From Maricaulis alexandrii (GTDB lineage Bacteria > Pseudomonadota > Alphaproteobacteria > Caulobacterales > Maricaulaceae), in assembly GCF_005871165.1 (NCBI RefSeq), contig NZ_SWKP01000003.1:62001-126000 (forward strand): DNA of 64,000 nucleotides, in the 5' to 3' direction. The position numbers were made by a program, and so were the translations under genes. The notes below the pieces were generated by a model. The model was given only the letters and a program-made list of their open reading frames with translations, did no database searches and had not been told where the DNA came from. Each line of letters opens with the position of its first letter. Positions within the stretch are counted from its first letter, which is position 1. Below are positions 43,078 through 52,682 of this stretch, one piece after another.

Positions 43078-43090
43078 CGAACGCCGTTCG
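43078..43090. promoter_or_regulatory. Degenerate palindrome CGAACGCCGTTCG (possible site 5)
   Basis: A 13-bp palindrome with the GAAC-N3-GTTC core but C/G instead of T/A ends, immediately after the LOG gene stop and 78 bp from site 4. It may be a second, weaker operator for the diiron gene. Confidence 0.4.
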
Positions 43091-43155
43091 TTACATTCAT
43101 CACATTTGTCGCTTTTCCCTTGCCAAGCGAGCGATTTTGAATCACGTTGTGAATG

Positions 43156-43168
43156 TGAACATTGTTCA
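43156..43168. promoter_or_regulatory. Operator candidate TGAACATTGTTCA (site 4)
   Basis: Identical to site 1 and extended here to the 15-bp palindrome GTGAACATTGTTCAC (43155-43169). It sits 57 bp upstream of the diiron protein start, a usual place for repressor binding at a promoter. Confidence 0.65.
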
Positions 43169-43224
43169 CCAAAGAGCAAGTTCATCCTGACAACGATTGG
43201 TCGCCCCTGGGGAGGATTAGCGCC

Positions 43225-44313
43225 ATGGCATCGCTTCGCGATCTCTATCCGATGCCGGATCTCGACAAGCACTGGTCGGTTCCGCAGCAATTCGACGCCA
43301 CTTTCGATTTCGAATACGACGACGGTCGCTCGACGCTCATGCACTTGTACCAGAAGGGCAAGGACATGCAGTGGGATGCGGTCAACCGTATCGACTGGAG
43401 CCTTGAGCTCGACTTCGAAAATCCGATGCAGCTGCCCGATGAGGGCATTGCCCTGCACGGGTCTCCCATGTGGGAGAAGATGACGAAGAAGGAACGCATC
43501 GAGTTCCGCCGTCATGCCCAGTCCTGGAATATCTCGCAATTCATGCAGGGCGAGCAGGCCGCACTGATCTGCGCCGCCAAGATCGTCGAGTCCGTTCCCG
43601 ATCTCGACGCCAAATTCTATGCCGCGACCCAGGTGATGGATGAAGCCCGTCACGTCGAGGCCTACAAGAATCTGATGAAGAAGTTCGGCGTCGCCTATCC
43701 GATGACCGAACCGCTGCGCCAACTGGTCGATGAAGCCCTGCGCGACAGCCGCTGGGACTTTACCTATCTGGCCATGCAGGTCGTCATTGAAGGTCTGGCC
43801 CTGGCCGCTTTCGGGACGATCCGTGACCTGGCCCAGAACCCGCTGGCCAAGATGGTCAATGCCTATGTCATGGAAGACGAGGCCCGCCATGTGGCCTTCG
43901 GCCGTCTCTCCCTGCGCGATTATTATCCGCACCTGACCCAGGCCGAGCGCGACGAGCGCGAGGAATTCCTGGTCGAGGCCTGCTATCACATGCGGGACCG
44001 TTTCCAGGCCCGGGAAGTCTATGAAGTGATGGGCCTGCCGGTCGAGGAATGCATCGAATGGGCTGAGAAGTCGGAGATGAACCAGCTCTTCCGCACGCTC
44101 CTCTTCCAGCGCATCGTGCCGGTGGTGAAGGATATCGGCCTGTGGGGTCCGAAGATCCAGAAGGCCTATGCCGATATGGGCGTGCTGCACTATGCCGACC
44201 AGGATCTCGACCTGCTCGCCAAGCAGGATGAGGAAGTCGCCCGCGATCTGGACACCAAGCACCAGGATGTCCGCACGGCCTATGTCCAGGCCGTCGCCGG
44301 TCACGCAGAATAA
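43225..44313 (+). CDS. Ferritin-like four-helix-bundle diiron protein
   Basis: A 362-residue soluble protein with a complete carboxylate-bridged diiron ligand set: Glu110 (QGEQAAL), Glu140-x2-His143 (MDEARHVEAY), Glu189 (VIEGLAL) and Glu219-x2-His222 (EDEARHVAFG). This is the arrangement of ribonucleotide reductase R2-like oxidases, AurF-type N-oxygenases and acyl desaturases, so O2-dependent oxidation is likely, substrate unknown. The start at ATG 43225 follows GGGGAGGA. It is a single gene with its own operator-like palindrome and a strong terminator. Confidence 0.85.
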   Translation: MASLRDLYPMPDLDKHWSVPQQFDATFDFEYDDGRSTLMHLYQKGKDMQWDAVNRIDWSLELDFENPMQLPDEGIALHGSPMWEKMTKKERIEFRRHAQSWNISQFMQGEQAALICAAKIVESVPDLDAKFYAATQVMDEARHVEAYKNLMKKFGVAYPMTEPLRQLVDEALRDSRWDFTYLAMQVVIEGLALAAFGTIRDLAQNPLAKMVNAYVMEDEARHVAFGRLSLRDYYPHLTQAERDEREEFLVEACYHMRDRFQAREVYEVMGLPVEECIEWAEKSEMNQLFRTLLFQRIVPVVKDIGLWGPKIQKAYADMGVLHYADQDLDLLAKQDEEVARDLDTKHQDVRTAYVQAVAGHAE

Positions 44314-44354
44314 GGGCAGGGCGGCGCACTCGCCTGCGCCTCTTGTTCAACCGG

Positions 44355-44382
44355 AAAGGGCTCCGCTTGCGGAGCCCTTTTT
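44355..44382 (+). terminator. Rho-independent terminator after diiron gene
   Basis: AAAGGGCTCC (44355-44364) pairs with GGAGCCCTTT (44371-44380) around GCTTGC and is followed by TT. It may also serve the convergent parDE genes. Confidence 0.92.
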
Positions 44383-44389
44383 CGTGGGG

Positions 44390-44686
44390 TCATGTCTGAA
44401 GGTTTGGTGTGTCCATGGATGCGTGGACAATAGCGAGCACGTCAACGCCACCCGCCCTGGTTCGATAGAAGATGATGTGGGCGTTGTGACGAAAGCTGCG
44501 GGATCCGGTTGCGATGTCGTCGCGGGTCCGGCCGCTGTCCGGGTTTTCGCAAAGCCATCGGAAACGGGCATCAAGCCCTTCCAGATAGCGGCGGCATTGT
44601 GTTTCGCCCCATTGCTGCCGGGTGTATCTCGCAATTTCTGTCAGATCCGCGTGCGCACGGCGCGTCAGGCGGAAGTCTGGCGTCAT
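44390..44686 (-). CDS. parE: ParE/RelE-superfamily toxin
   Basis: A 98-residue toxin with the ParE pattern: FRLTRRAHADLTEIARYTRQQWGETQCRRY, NPDSGRTRDDIATGSRSFRHNAHIIFYR, and a C-terminal VHASMD strand. ParE proteins poison DNA gyrase; the longer RelE relatives cleave mRNA. The SGRTRDDI block and parD partner favour ParE. Its start overlaps the antitoxin stop by 4 bases (44683-44686), the normal antitoxin-first order. Confidence 0.9.
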   Translation of the reverse strand: MTPDFRLTRRAHADLTEIARYTRQQWGETQCRRYLEGLDARFRWLCENPDSGRTRDDIATGSRSFRHNAHIIFYRTRAGGVDVLAIVHASMDTPNLQT

Positions 44687-44931
44687 GCGTCATCCTTTGA
44701 GCCGGCAATGATCGCCTCGATGTCATAGTCTTCGACGAAGGCGCCACGATCGGCGTCAGACAGGCCTTGGCGCACATGATTCTGAAGGGCTTCCAGTCGT
44801 TTGGCCTTGTCTTCCAGCTCCCGCAGTCCGGCGCGAACAACCTCGCTGGCAGTTCCGAAGCGACCGCTGGCCACTTCGGTGCGAATGAAGGCTTCCCAGT
44901 GGGGGCCGAGGCTGAGGCTGGTCGAGGCCAT
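44683..44931 (-). CDS. parD: ParD-family antitoxin
   Basis: An 82-residue ribbon-helix-helix antitoxin. The N-terminal SLSLGPHWEAFIRTEVASGRFGTASEVVRAGLRELE is the DNA-binding and dimerisation part; the acidic C-terminus should wrap the ParE toxin. ATG 44931 was chosen because the ParD homology begins there; the longer open frame upstream is not conserved in character. A 15-bp palindrome 15-29 bp upstream is the likely autoregulatory operator. Confidence 0.9.
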   Translation of the reverse strand: MASTSLSLGPHWEAFIRTEVASGRFGTASEVVRAGLRELEDKAKRLEALQNHVRQGLSDADRGAFVEDYDIEAIIAGSKDDA

Positions 44932-44945
44932 GTGCGTCTCCGAGG

Positions 44946-44960
44946 TATTCAAATTGAATA
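44946..44960. promoter_or_regulatory. ParD autoregulatory operator candidate
   Basis: TATTCAA-A-TTGAATA is a perfect palindrome with one central base, flanked by GG and TACC. It lies 15-29 bp upstream of the parD start in an AT-rich pocket of otherwise GC-rich DNA, overlapping the expected promoter. This fits ParD/ParDE self-repression. Confidence 0.65.
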
Positions 44961-44993
44961 TACCCCGGAAGGGGGCGGCAGGCCAGTTCTGGC

Positions 44994-46424
44994 TCAATCC
45001 TCGTTGAACGCGTAGGGCGAGGCGCGCAGCATGTGGGCGTCGAGGACGAGTTTCCGGTTCATGGGCGGGAAGGCGCGCTGGGCGCAGTTTTCCCGGTCGC
45101 ACAGGCGGCAGGCAATGCCCACCGGAGCCGGTTCGGCTTCCGCGATCGTGTCGGCATGGACGATGCGGGCGGCATGTTCCCAGTCACAGCCCAGCGCGAT
45201 GGCGTGAATCACCGGCGGCTGGCCGGCCGGAGCGGCGCTGACCTGGCCGCGGGCGAGGGACAGCATGGAGGCGCCGTCCGGCAGTTCAAAGCGCTGTGCC
45301 AGGATGCGTTCCGGCGTGCGCAGGGCGTCGTAGAGATTCCATTTCGGACAGCCACCGCCCGCCCGGGCAAAGGGCATGATGCCGCCCCCGAAGCGTTTGG
45401 AGACATTCCCCGCCGCATCGACCCGGATCATGAAGAAGGGCAGACCGCGCGCGCCGGGACGCTGCAGCGTCGTCAGCCGGTGGCAGATCTGCTCATAGGA
45501 GACCTCGAAGCGCCTTTGCAGGCGGATGATGTCATAGCGCGTTTCCTCGGCATGCTTGAGGAAAGCCGCATAGGGCATGTGGGCGGCGCCGGCGAAATAA
45601 TTGGCCAGACCGACCCGGTAGAGCTTCTTGGCTTCCGGCGCGTCCAGCTTGGCCTCCTCGGTCAGGGCGTCGAGCGTGTCGCCCAGTTCCAGCGTCGCCA
45701 GGACGACCGCCATGTGGAAGGCCCGCGAGCCCGGGGCGAGGGCTTCGGAGAGGAGGAGGCGGCGGCCATGGAAGTCCAGGCGGCGCCGGGCGCCCGCCAT
45801 GATTTCCTCATCCAGCACCCGGACCGTGAAGCCGTGCTGGGATTGCAGATAGTCCGACAGGACGCGGTCGCGATTGCGCGGTTTCAGCCCGATCCGCTGG
45901 GCCAGGCTCTCGGCGGCCTCTTCCAGTTCCGGGAAATGGTTCTGGCGGGCATCCAGCGCATCGCGCACGCTTTCCAGAACGGCGCCCGGACCGCCGGAGG
46001 TGGCGCCGGGCCCGGACATTCGGGTGGCGAGGTCGGCCGTGGCGGCATTCACTTCGCGAAAGGCGTGGAAGAGGCGGGCAAAGGCTTCCGCAGCCCGCGG
46101 CTGGGCGTCGGCGAATTCGGACAGCTCCATCCGGTCCATTTCCATTCCGGACAGGACCGGATCGGCTGCGGCTTCCTGCAAATCGGCGATCAGCTGTCGG
46201 TCGCTCTCATTGGCGAAGGCGCGGACATCCACATCGAAAGAATCGGCGAGGGCGAGCAGGACGCGGGCGGTCACCGGCCGCTGGTTTCGTTCCAGCAGGT
46301 TGAGATAGCTGGCGGACAGGCCCAGGGCTTCGGCGGCCTCGGCCTGGGTGAGGCCGCGTTCGCGCCGGAGGCGGCGCAGACGGGCGCCGGCGAAGATCTT
46401 CTCGAGGGCCTGGTTTTCACTCAT
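44994..46424 (-). CDS. XRE-family ScfR/RamB-type regulator with degenerate ImmA domain
   Basis: A 476-residue regulator. An N-terminal XRE helix-turn-helix (about residues 10-66: RRERGLTQAEAAEALGLSASYLNLLERNQRPVT) is followed by an ImmA/IrrE-like domain and a C-terminal DUF2083-type domain with cysteine clusters (GGGCPKW, GIACRLCDRENCAQRAF). The HExxH zinc site expected in active ImmA proteases appears as FHMAVVLATLEL, so the protein is probably not a protease. Such regulators control propionate or acetate and glyoxylate genes in response to acyl-CoAs. It is divergent from aceA, the likely target. ATG 46424 starts the conserved HTH. Confidence 0.88.
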   Translation of the reverse strand: MSENQALEKIFAGARLRRLRRERGLTQAEAAEALGLSASYLNLLERNQRPVTARVLLALADSFDVDVRAFANESDRQLIADLQEAAADPVLSGMEMDRMELSEFADAQPRAAEAFARLFHAFREVNAATADLATRMSGPGATSGGPGAVLESVRDALDARQNHFPELEEAAESLAQRIGLKPRNRDRVLSDYLQSQHGFTVRVLDEEIMAGARRRLDFHGRRLLLSEALAPGSRAFHMAVVLATLELGDTLDALTEEAKLDAPEAKKLYRVGLANYFAGAAHMPYAAFLKHAEETRYDIIRLQRRFEVSYEQICHRLTTLQRPGARGLPFFMIRVDAAGNVSKRFGGGIMPFARAGGGCPKWNLYDALRTPERILAQRFELPDGASMLSLARGQVSAAPAGQPPVIHAIALGCDWEHAARIVHADTIAEAEPAPVGIACRLCDRENCAQRAFPPMNRKLVLDAHMLRASPYAFNED

Positions 46425-46581
46425 GTCTTGTACCAAAATTTACAGACTTACTTCTACACAATGTAATTATCATACATCTGATCCTCTTTATAGGAAAAGC
46501 TGTATCGACACCATCCCTGCCGTTTGACAGTTTCGGGTCAACGCATACCGCGTCAGTTCAAAGAACCCGTCAGGGAGAATA

Positions 46582-47874
46582 ATGATGACGAAATTCACGG
46601 ATCTGGTTCCCTCCGCCCCGGCTGGCCGCTTCGATGGCATCGAGCGTCCCTACACCCCGGAAGATGTCCTGCAGCTGCGCGGTTCCGTGCAGATCCAGCA
46701 CACGCTCGCTGAGCAGGGTGCCGTGAAACTGTGGAACCTGCTGAAGACCGAGCCCTTCATCAATGCTCTGGGTGCCCTGTCGGGCAACCAGGCCATGCAG
46801 ATGGTTCGTGCCGGTCTGAAGGCCATCTACCTGTCCGGTTGGCAGGTCGCGGCTGACGCCAATACCGCCGGTGCCATGTATCCGGACCAGTCGCTCTATC
46901 CGGCGAACTCGGCCCCGGAACTGGCCAAGAAGATCAACCGCACGCTCCAGCGCGCCGACCAGATCGAAATGTCCGAGAACGGCAAGACCAGCCGTGACTG
47001 GTTCGCCCCGATCGTGGCCGATGCCGAAGCCGGTTTCGGCGGCACGCTGAACTGCTTTGAAATCATGAAGGCCTTCATCGAAGCCGGCGCTTCGGGCGTT
47101 CACTTCGAAGACCAGGTCGCCGCCGAGAAGAAGTGCGGTCACCTGGGTGGCAAGGTCCTGATCCCGACCTCCGCCCACGAGCGCAATCTGGCCGCGGCCC
47201 GTCTTGCTGCCGACGTGATGGGTGTCTCCACCATCACCGTCGCCCGGACCGACGCCGAATCCGCCACGCTGATCAACTCCGACATCGACGAGCGCGATCA
47301 CGAGTTCATCGACTTCGATGCCGGCCGCACGCCGGAAGGCTTCTTCCGCCTGAAGCAGGGCGTCGGCGTTGATCACTGCATCAAGCGCGGCCTGGCCTAT
47401 GCCAAAGTGGCCGACCTCTTGTGGTGGGAAACCTCCAAGCCGAACCTCGAAGAGGCCAAGCGCTTCGCCGAAGCCATCCAGAAAGCCTATCCGGGCAAGA
47501 TGATGGCCTATAACTGCTCGCCGTCCTTCAACTGGGAAGCCAATCTGGACAAGGCCACCATCGAAACCTACCAGCGCGAGCTGGGTGCGATGGGCTACAA
47601 GTTCCAGTTCGTGACCCTGGCCGGCTTCCACCAGCTGAACCATGGCATGTTCCAGCTGGCGCAGGGCTACCGCGATCGCGGCATGGGCGCCTATTCGGAA
47701 CTGCAACAGGCCGAGTTTGCTTCGGAAGCCGACGGCTACACCGCCACGCGCCACCAGCGTGAAGTCGGCACCGGCTATTTCGACAAGGTCAACCTGGCCA
47801 TCTCGGGCGGCACCTCGTCCACGACGGCCATGGGTGAATCCACCGAAACGGCCCAGTTCACGGCGGCCGAATAG
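46582..47874 (+). CDS. aceA: Isocitrate lyase
   Basis: A 430-residue enzyme cleaving isocitrate to succinate and glyoxylate, the first step of the glyoxylate bypass. The catalytic signature [11 protein letters not shown] is at about residues 190-200, and the substrate blocks [24 protein letters not shown] and NCSPSFNW are present. Length matches the classical form. AGGGAGAA precedes the ATG. The 157-bp region shared with the divergent ScfR/RamB-type regulator holds an inverted repeat TTGAC-N8-GTCAA (46524-46541). aceB follows 105 bp later. Confidence 0.97.
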   Translation: MMTKFTDLVPSAPAGRFDGIERPYTPEDVLQLRGSVQIQHTLAEQGAVKLWNLLKTEPFINALGALSGNQAMQMVRAGLKAIYLSGWQVAADANTAGAMYPDQSLYPANSAPELAKKINRTLQRADQIEMSENGKTSRDWFAPIVADAEAGFGGTLNCFEIMKAFIEAGASGVHFEDQVAAEKKCGHLGGKVLIPTSAHERNLAAARLAADVMGVSTITVARTDAESATLINSDIDERDHEFIDFDAGRTPEGFFRLKQGVGVDHCIKRGLAYAKVADLLWWETSKPNLEEAKRFAEAIQKAYPGKMMAYNCSPSFNWEANLDKATIETYQRELGAMGYKFQFVTLAGFHQLNHGMFQLAQGYRDRGMGAYSELQQAEFASEADGYTATRHQREVGTGYFDKVNLAISGGTSSTTAMGESTETAQFTAAE

Positions 47875-47979
47875 GATCCCTTTCGGATCCGTCTTGCGGA
47901 AGGTTCGGGGCGTGCCGCCAGGCGCGGCCGCCCCAACCATCTGCCTCAAACACCTGCCTCAACCCCAAAGGAGCCTGTC

Positions 47980-49623
47980 ATGACTCTCACTGCTCCCACC
48001 GGTGTCGAAGTTCTGGGCCATCTGGAACCCGGCTATCGCGACATTCTCTCCCACGAGGCGCTGAGCTTCCTCGCCGGCCTGCACCGCCGCTTCGAAAAGC
48101 GCCGCCAGTCCCTGCTGCGTTACCGCAAGGAACGCCAGGAAGAGCTGGACCAGGGCGCGCTGCTGATGTTCCCGCACGAAACCGCGGACATCCGCGCTGG
48201 CGAATGGACCGTGCGTCCGGCCCCGGCCGATCTGCAGGACCGCCGCGTCGAGATTACCGGCCCGGTCGACCGCAAGATGGTCGTCAACGCGCTGAATTCC
48301 GGCGCCAAATGCTTCATGGCCGATTTCGAGGATGCCACGGCACCGCTCTGGTCGAACCTCGTGGAAGGCCAGATCAATCTGCGCGACGCCATCCGTCGCG
48401 AGATCGATTTCACCGATCCCAAGAATGGCAAGCGCTATCAGGTCAATGATGACGCCGCCGTCCTGATCGTCCGCCCGCGCGGCTGGCACCTGGACGAGCG
48501 CCATGTCCTGATCAATGGCGTGGCCATGTCGGGCTCGCTGTTCGATTTCGGCCTCTATGTCTTCCACAATGCGCAAGCGCTCATCGAGCGCGGCACTGGC
48601 CCGTATTTCTACCTGCCCAAGCTGGAAAGCCGTCTGGAAGCGCGTCTGTGGAGCCTGGTTTTCCAGCATGCCGAGGACGAGCTGGGCCTGGCCCGCGGCA
48701 CGCTGCGCGCCACCGTGCTCATCGAGACTCTGCCGGCGGCCTTCGAGCTGGACGAGATTCTCTATGAGCTGAAAGATCATATCGTCGCGCTGAATTGCGG
48801 CCGCTGGGACTATATCTTCAGCTATATCAAGCGTCTGAAGTCCCGGAAGGAGCATGTGCTTCCCGATCGTGCTGCGGTCACCATGGCCGTGCCCTTCATG
48901 AACGCCTATTCGCGCCGGGTGATCGCGGTCTGTCACCGTCGCGGCGCCCACGCCATGGGCGGTATGTCGGCCTTCATTCCGGTGAAGGGCGATGCGGAAG
49001 CCAATGCCGCCGCGCAGGAAAAAGTCCGTCAGGACAAACTGCGCGAAGTGAAGATGGGCCATGACGGCACCTGGGTGGCGCACCCGGACCTGGTCCCGGT
49101 CGCCAAGGCTGTGTTCGACGAGTTCATGCCGAAGGCCAACCAGGTCGACCGGGCTCCCGATCCGCACGAACTCCCGGTCACGACCCAGCAATTGCTGGCG
49201 GCGCCGGAAGGCGACATCACCGATCAGGGCGTGTCGGGCAATATCGATGTGGCGATCCGCTATATCGCGGCCTGGCTGGGTGGCCGCGGGGCGGTCCCGA
49301 TCCATCACCTGATGGAAGACGCCGCGACCGCCGAGATCGCCCGGGCCCAGCTCTGGCAATGGCGTACCTATGACTGTTCCACCAAGGAAGGCACCGCGCT
49401 GACGGCTGCCTATCTGGAGAACAAGATCGCGGATATCTGTGCGTCCATCCAGGACGAGGTCCCCGGTCAGGACGAGCTCATTGCCCGCATCCAGAGCGCG
49501 GCTGACATCCTGGCGGATCTGGTGCTGAACGAGGACTTCGCCGAATTCCTCACCCAGCCGGCCTATGACCGCATCACCTCGGATCTGAAAAAGCCGATGG
49601 CTTTGGCCGAATTCGAGGACTGA
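47980..49623 (+). CDS. aceB: Malate synthase A
   Basis: A 547-residue enzyme condensing glyoxylate with acetyl-CoA to malate. It is the A isoform: FMADFEDATAPLWSNLVEGQINLRDA, RPRGWHLDERHVLINGV, NCGRWDYIFSYIKRLK and MGGMSAFIPVKGD are class A blocks with the Mg2+ and catalytic acidic residues. With aceA it completes the glyoxylate bypass for growth on acetate and fatty acids. AAGGAG precedes the ATG. A strong terminator follows. Confidence 0.97.
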   Translation: MTLTAPTGVEVLGHLEPGYRDILSHEALSFLAGLHRRFEKRRQSLLRYRKERQEELDQGALLMFPHETADIRAGEWTVRPAPADLQDRRVEITGPVDRKMVVNALNSGAKCFMADFEDATAPLWSNLVEGQINLRDAIRREIDFTDPKNGKRYQVNDDAAVLIVRPRGWHLDERHVLINGVAMSGSLFDFGLYVFHNAQALIERGTGPYFYLPKLESRLEARLWSLVFQHAEDELGLARGTLRATVLIETLPAAFELDEILYELKDHIVALNCGRWDYIFSYIKRLKSRKEHVLPDRAAVTMAVPFMNAYSRRVIAVCHRRGAHAMGGMSAFIPVKGDAEANAAAQEKVRQDKLREVKMGHDGTWVAHPDLVPVAKAVFDEFMPKANQVDRAPDPHELPVTTQQLLAAPEGDITDQGVSGNIDVAIRYIAAWLGGRGAVPIHHLMEDAATAEIARAQLWQWRTYDCSTKEGTALTAAYLENKIADICASIQDEVPGQDELIARIQSAADILADLVLNEDFAEFLTQPAYDRITSDLKKPMALAEFED

Positions 49624-49647
49624 CCACGCCTGAGGCGTGCGAAACGG

Positions 49648-49675
49648 AAAGCGGGGCCTTGCGGCCCCGCTTTTT
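49648..49675. terminator. Rho-independent terminator after aceB
   Basis: AAAGCGGGGCC (49648-49658) pairs with GGCCCCGCTTT (49663-49673) around TTGC and is followed by T-run. The A-run on the left allows use by the convergent lipoprotein gene. Confidence 0.94.
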
Positions 49676-49706
49676 GCATGTCTGTCGGTCAGTCAGCGAT
49701 CGGGGA

Positions 49707-50230
49707 TCAGCGCGTGCCGGTTTGTGTCGCCGGGGCGACCGGGCGCGTATAGCCGCACAGATCAGCCAGTTTCCAGCCGGCCGCCGTCTGTTCGAAGCGG
49801 CAGCTCAGATAATCTCGGCGCGAGACGCCATAGGGCGGCGGGGCATCGGCCAGCGGCGTTTCGGCGGCCGGGGCCACACGGTCGAAACTGTCCTGCGGAT
49901 AGACCAGGATCTGGCGCACCGCGTCGGTCGGCGGGGTGCGCATGTCATCCAGGATGCACAGGGGCGGGCGGGCCAGGAGGCCGATCACCGAACCCTGGGT
50001 GATGCCCTGCGAGCCCCAGACATGGCTGGAGACGGCCGGGTCGGCACTCGACACGGCGTTTTGCAGCGCGCCGGGCACGGTCGCATTCACCAGGGCCTGA
50101 CGGTCATGGCTCATGATGGCGCGGAACGCGGCCATCTCATGCGCTGCGGGCGCCCGGCAGGCCGGTACGGTTTCGGTGGCGCAGCCGGACAGGATCGCGG
50201 CGGCGGCAAAAGAGGCAAACAGGACACGCT

Positions 50231-50234
<4 letters not shown>
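49707..50234 (-). CDS. Hypothetical lipoprotein downstream of acs
   Basis: A 175-residue protein with a lipobox (AAAILSGC, Cys18) and a mature domain with three further cysteines, ending in a Pro/Thr-rich tail. No family is recognised. Its ATG overlaps the acs stop by 4 bases (ATGA), so it is translationally coupled to acetyl-CoA synthetase, although no functional link is obvious. It should sit in the outer or inner membrane facing the periplasm. Confidence 0.75.
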
Positions 50235-52186
<1,952 letters not shown>

Positions 52187-52245
52187 GGCAAGCTCCGTGG
52201 GTCGCCGGGGAGAAGGCACGATACTGATTCAATCGGGACTGGCAA

Positions 52246-52608
52246 TCAGGCCGGGCCGTCCGTCAGGACCCGGGAGCGGACGAGGAAACGGCGCTCCCGC
52301 CCATTATCCAGCGAGAACATGCCGCCCCGGCCGGGGACGACGTCCAGGATCAGCTGGGTGTGCTTCCAGGCTTCATATTGCTGGCCGCCGATATAGACCG
52401 GCACGGCCCCGATATAGCCCAGCAGGACATCGCGCTCGCCGACCCGGAAATCGCCGGCCGGATAGCACATGGGGGAGGAGCCGTCGCAGCAGCCGCCGGA
52501 CTGGTGGATGAGGATGTCGGGCACGTCGCGGCGGATCTCCGCCAAAAGGTCCATCGCCGCTTCGGTGGCGATCACCCGGCGCATGTTCGGGGTTGAAGGT
52601 TCAGTCAT
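52246..52608 (-). CDS. DUF779 family protein, acetaldehyde dehydrogenase partner
   Basis: A 120-residue protein with the DUF779 core HQSGGCCDGSSPMCYP, where cysteines probably bind a metal or form a redox site, and VPVYIGGQQYEAWKHTQLILDVVPGRGG. Function unproven, but the family regularly sits next to aldehyde dehydrogenases of the ExaC/AcoD type, as here. ATG 52608 begins the conserved part; a much longer open frame upstream is antisense-like noise. It starts 74 bp after the dehydrogenase stop. Confidence 0.87.
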   Translation of the reverse strand: MTEPSTPNMRRVIATEAAMDLLAEIRRDVPDILIHQSGGCCDGSSPMCYPAGDFRVGERDVLLGYIGAVPVYIGGQQYEAWKHTQLILDVVPGRGGMFSLDNGRERRFLVRSRVLTDGPA

Positions 52609-52682
52609 GGGGTTGGCCGTTCTGCAAGAAAGGGTGGGGAGCATGCCTGGCTGGCAAGCGCGGCCCGATCCCCGGGGAGGAC

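Noticed and set aside
47874-47890. Attenuator or terminator between aceA and aceB
   Set aside because: GGATCC-CTTTC-GGATCC can form a 6-bp hairpin but no T-run follows; too weak to call.
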